Shown here in pieces: positions 63,988 to 64,000 of a DNA stretch of 64,000 nucleotides (positions within the stretch are counted from its first letter, which is position 1; every line of letters begins with the position of its first letter). Where the stretch lies: NCBI RefSeq assembly GCF_018128905.1, contig NZ_CP063808.1, positions 3,162,001-3,226,000 of the forward strand. The letters are read 5' to 3'. The notes under the pieces are model-generated. The model was not told the DNA's origin. It ran no database searches and worked only from the letters and a program-made list of their open reading frames with translations. A program made the translations under genes and the position numbers. The stretch comes from Streptomyces sp. A2-16. GTDB lineage: Bacteria; Actinomycetota; Actinomycetes; Streptomycetales; Streptomycetaceae.

Positions 63988-64000
63988 GTGACCATTCTGG
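63988..64000 (+). CDS. dxs: Start of dxs (1-deoxyxylulose-5-phosphate synthase), truncated by window edge
   Basis: GTG at 63988 preceded by AAGGGGG; the visible codons read Val(Met)-Thr-Ile-Leu, the known start of Streptomyces Dxs. The identification rests on position after ispG and synteny. Confidence 0.55.

Overview
The window is a stretch of a high-GC actinobacterial chromosome, almost certainly Streptomyces. Codon third positions are strongly G/C, many starts are GTG or TTG, and coupled ATGA/TGATG junctions are common. Actinomycete-specific genes are present: a WhiB-like factor, an SsgA-like sporulation protein, a GPP34 protein and a SpoIIE/RsbW-type ATPase. The gene order from ssgD through idi to the hopanoid cluster and ispG-dxs resembles the S. 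coelicolor region I remember as about SCO6715-SCO6768. That is recalled synteny, not a computed alignment.

Region 1 (1-5.8 kb) is the most unusual part. A WhiB-like gene is followed by a tight array of three tRNA-like genes (anticodons GCC, CUC, CGC), then 29 nt later a zinc-ribbon/SDR protein whose catalytic Tyr is replaced. Convergent to it lies a two-gene operon: a tandem-AAA+ MoxR ATPase and a metallopeptidase/VWA protein. A fourth tRNA-like gene (CCA) with the same D-arm sequence lies beyond that operon. The operon's promoter resembles the RecA-independent DNA-damage promoter recognised by PafBC.

Region 2 (5.8-18.5 kb) holds single-gene metabolic and regulatory functions. These are an acyl-ACP desaturase with three tandem operators, DDAH, a double-HTH MerR protein, an ABC-F ATPase, a GPP34 protein, a PEP-mutase-family enzyme, SsgD, a secreted Asp-box protein, endonuclease V, a saccharopine-dehydrogenase-like enzyme and a YjbR protein with a perfect PafBC-type promoter.

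Region 3 (18.5-25.2 kb) is a beta-oxidation operon (methylacyl-CoA racemase, acyl-CoA dehydrogenase, thiolase, FadB) with a convergent MerR regulator. Region 4 (25.4-45.7 kb) carries an amino-acid permease, a macro-domain protein on a leaderless DNA-damage-type promoter, three secreted peptidases, a BCCT transporter, a second ABC-F protein, Tex, two DJ-1/PfpI proteins, an enoyl-CoA hydratase, an anti-sigma-type ATPase, Idi and a CDF metal exporter.

Region 5 (45.8-54.1 kb) is galE divergent from a seven-gene overlapping operon. It encodes two CDP-alcohol phosphotransferases, a phospho-alcohol cytidylyltransferase, a glycerol-1-phosphate-dehydrogenase-family enzyme, a glycosyltransferase and a TagGH-type exporter. 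Together they look like a cell-surface phosphopolyol/glycan pathway. Region 6 (54.1-64 kb) is the hopanoid operon hpnC-hpnD-small ORF-hpnE-polyprenyl synthase-shc-hpnG-hpnH, followed by ispG and the first codons of dxs. It joins isoprenoid supply, squalene formation, cyclisation and C35 side-chain synthesis in one transcription direction.
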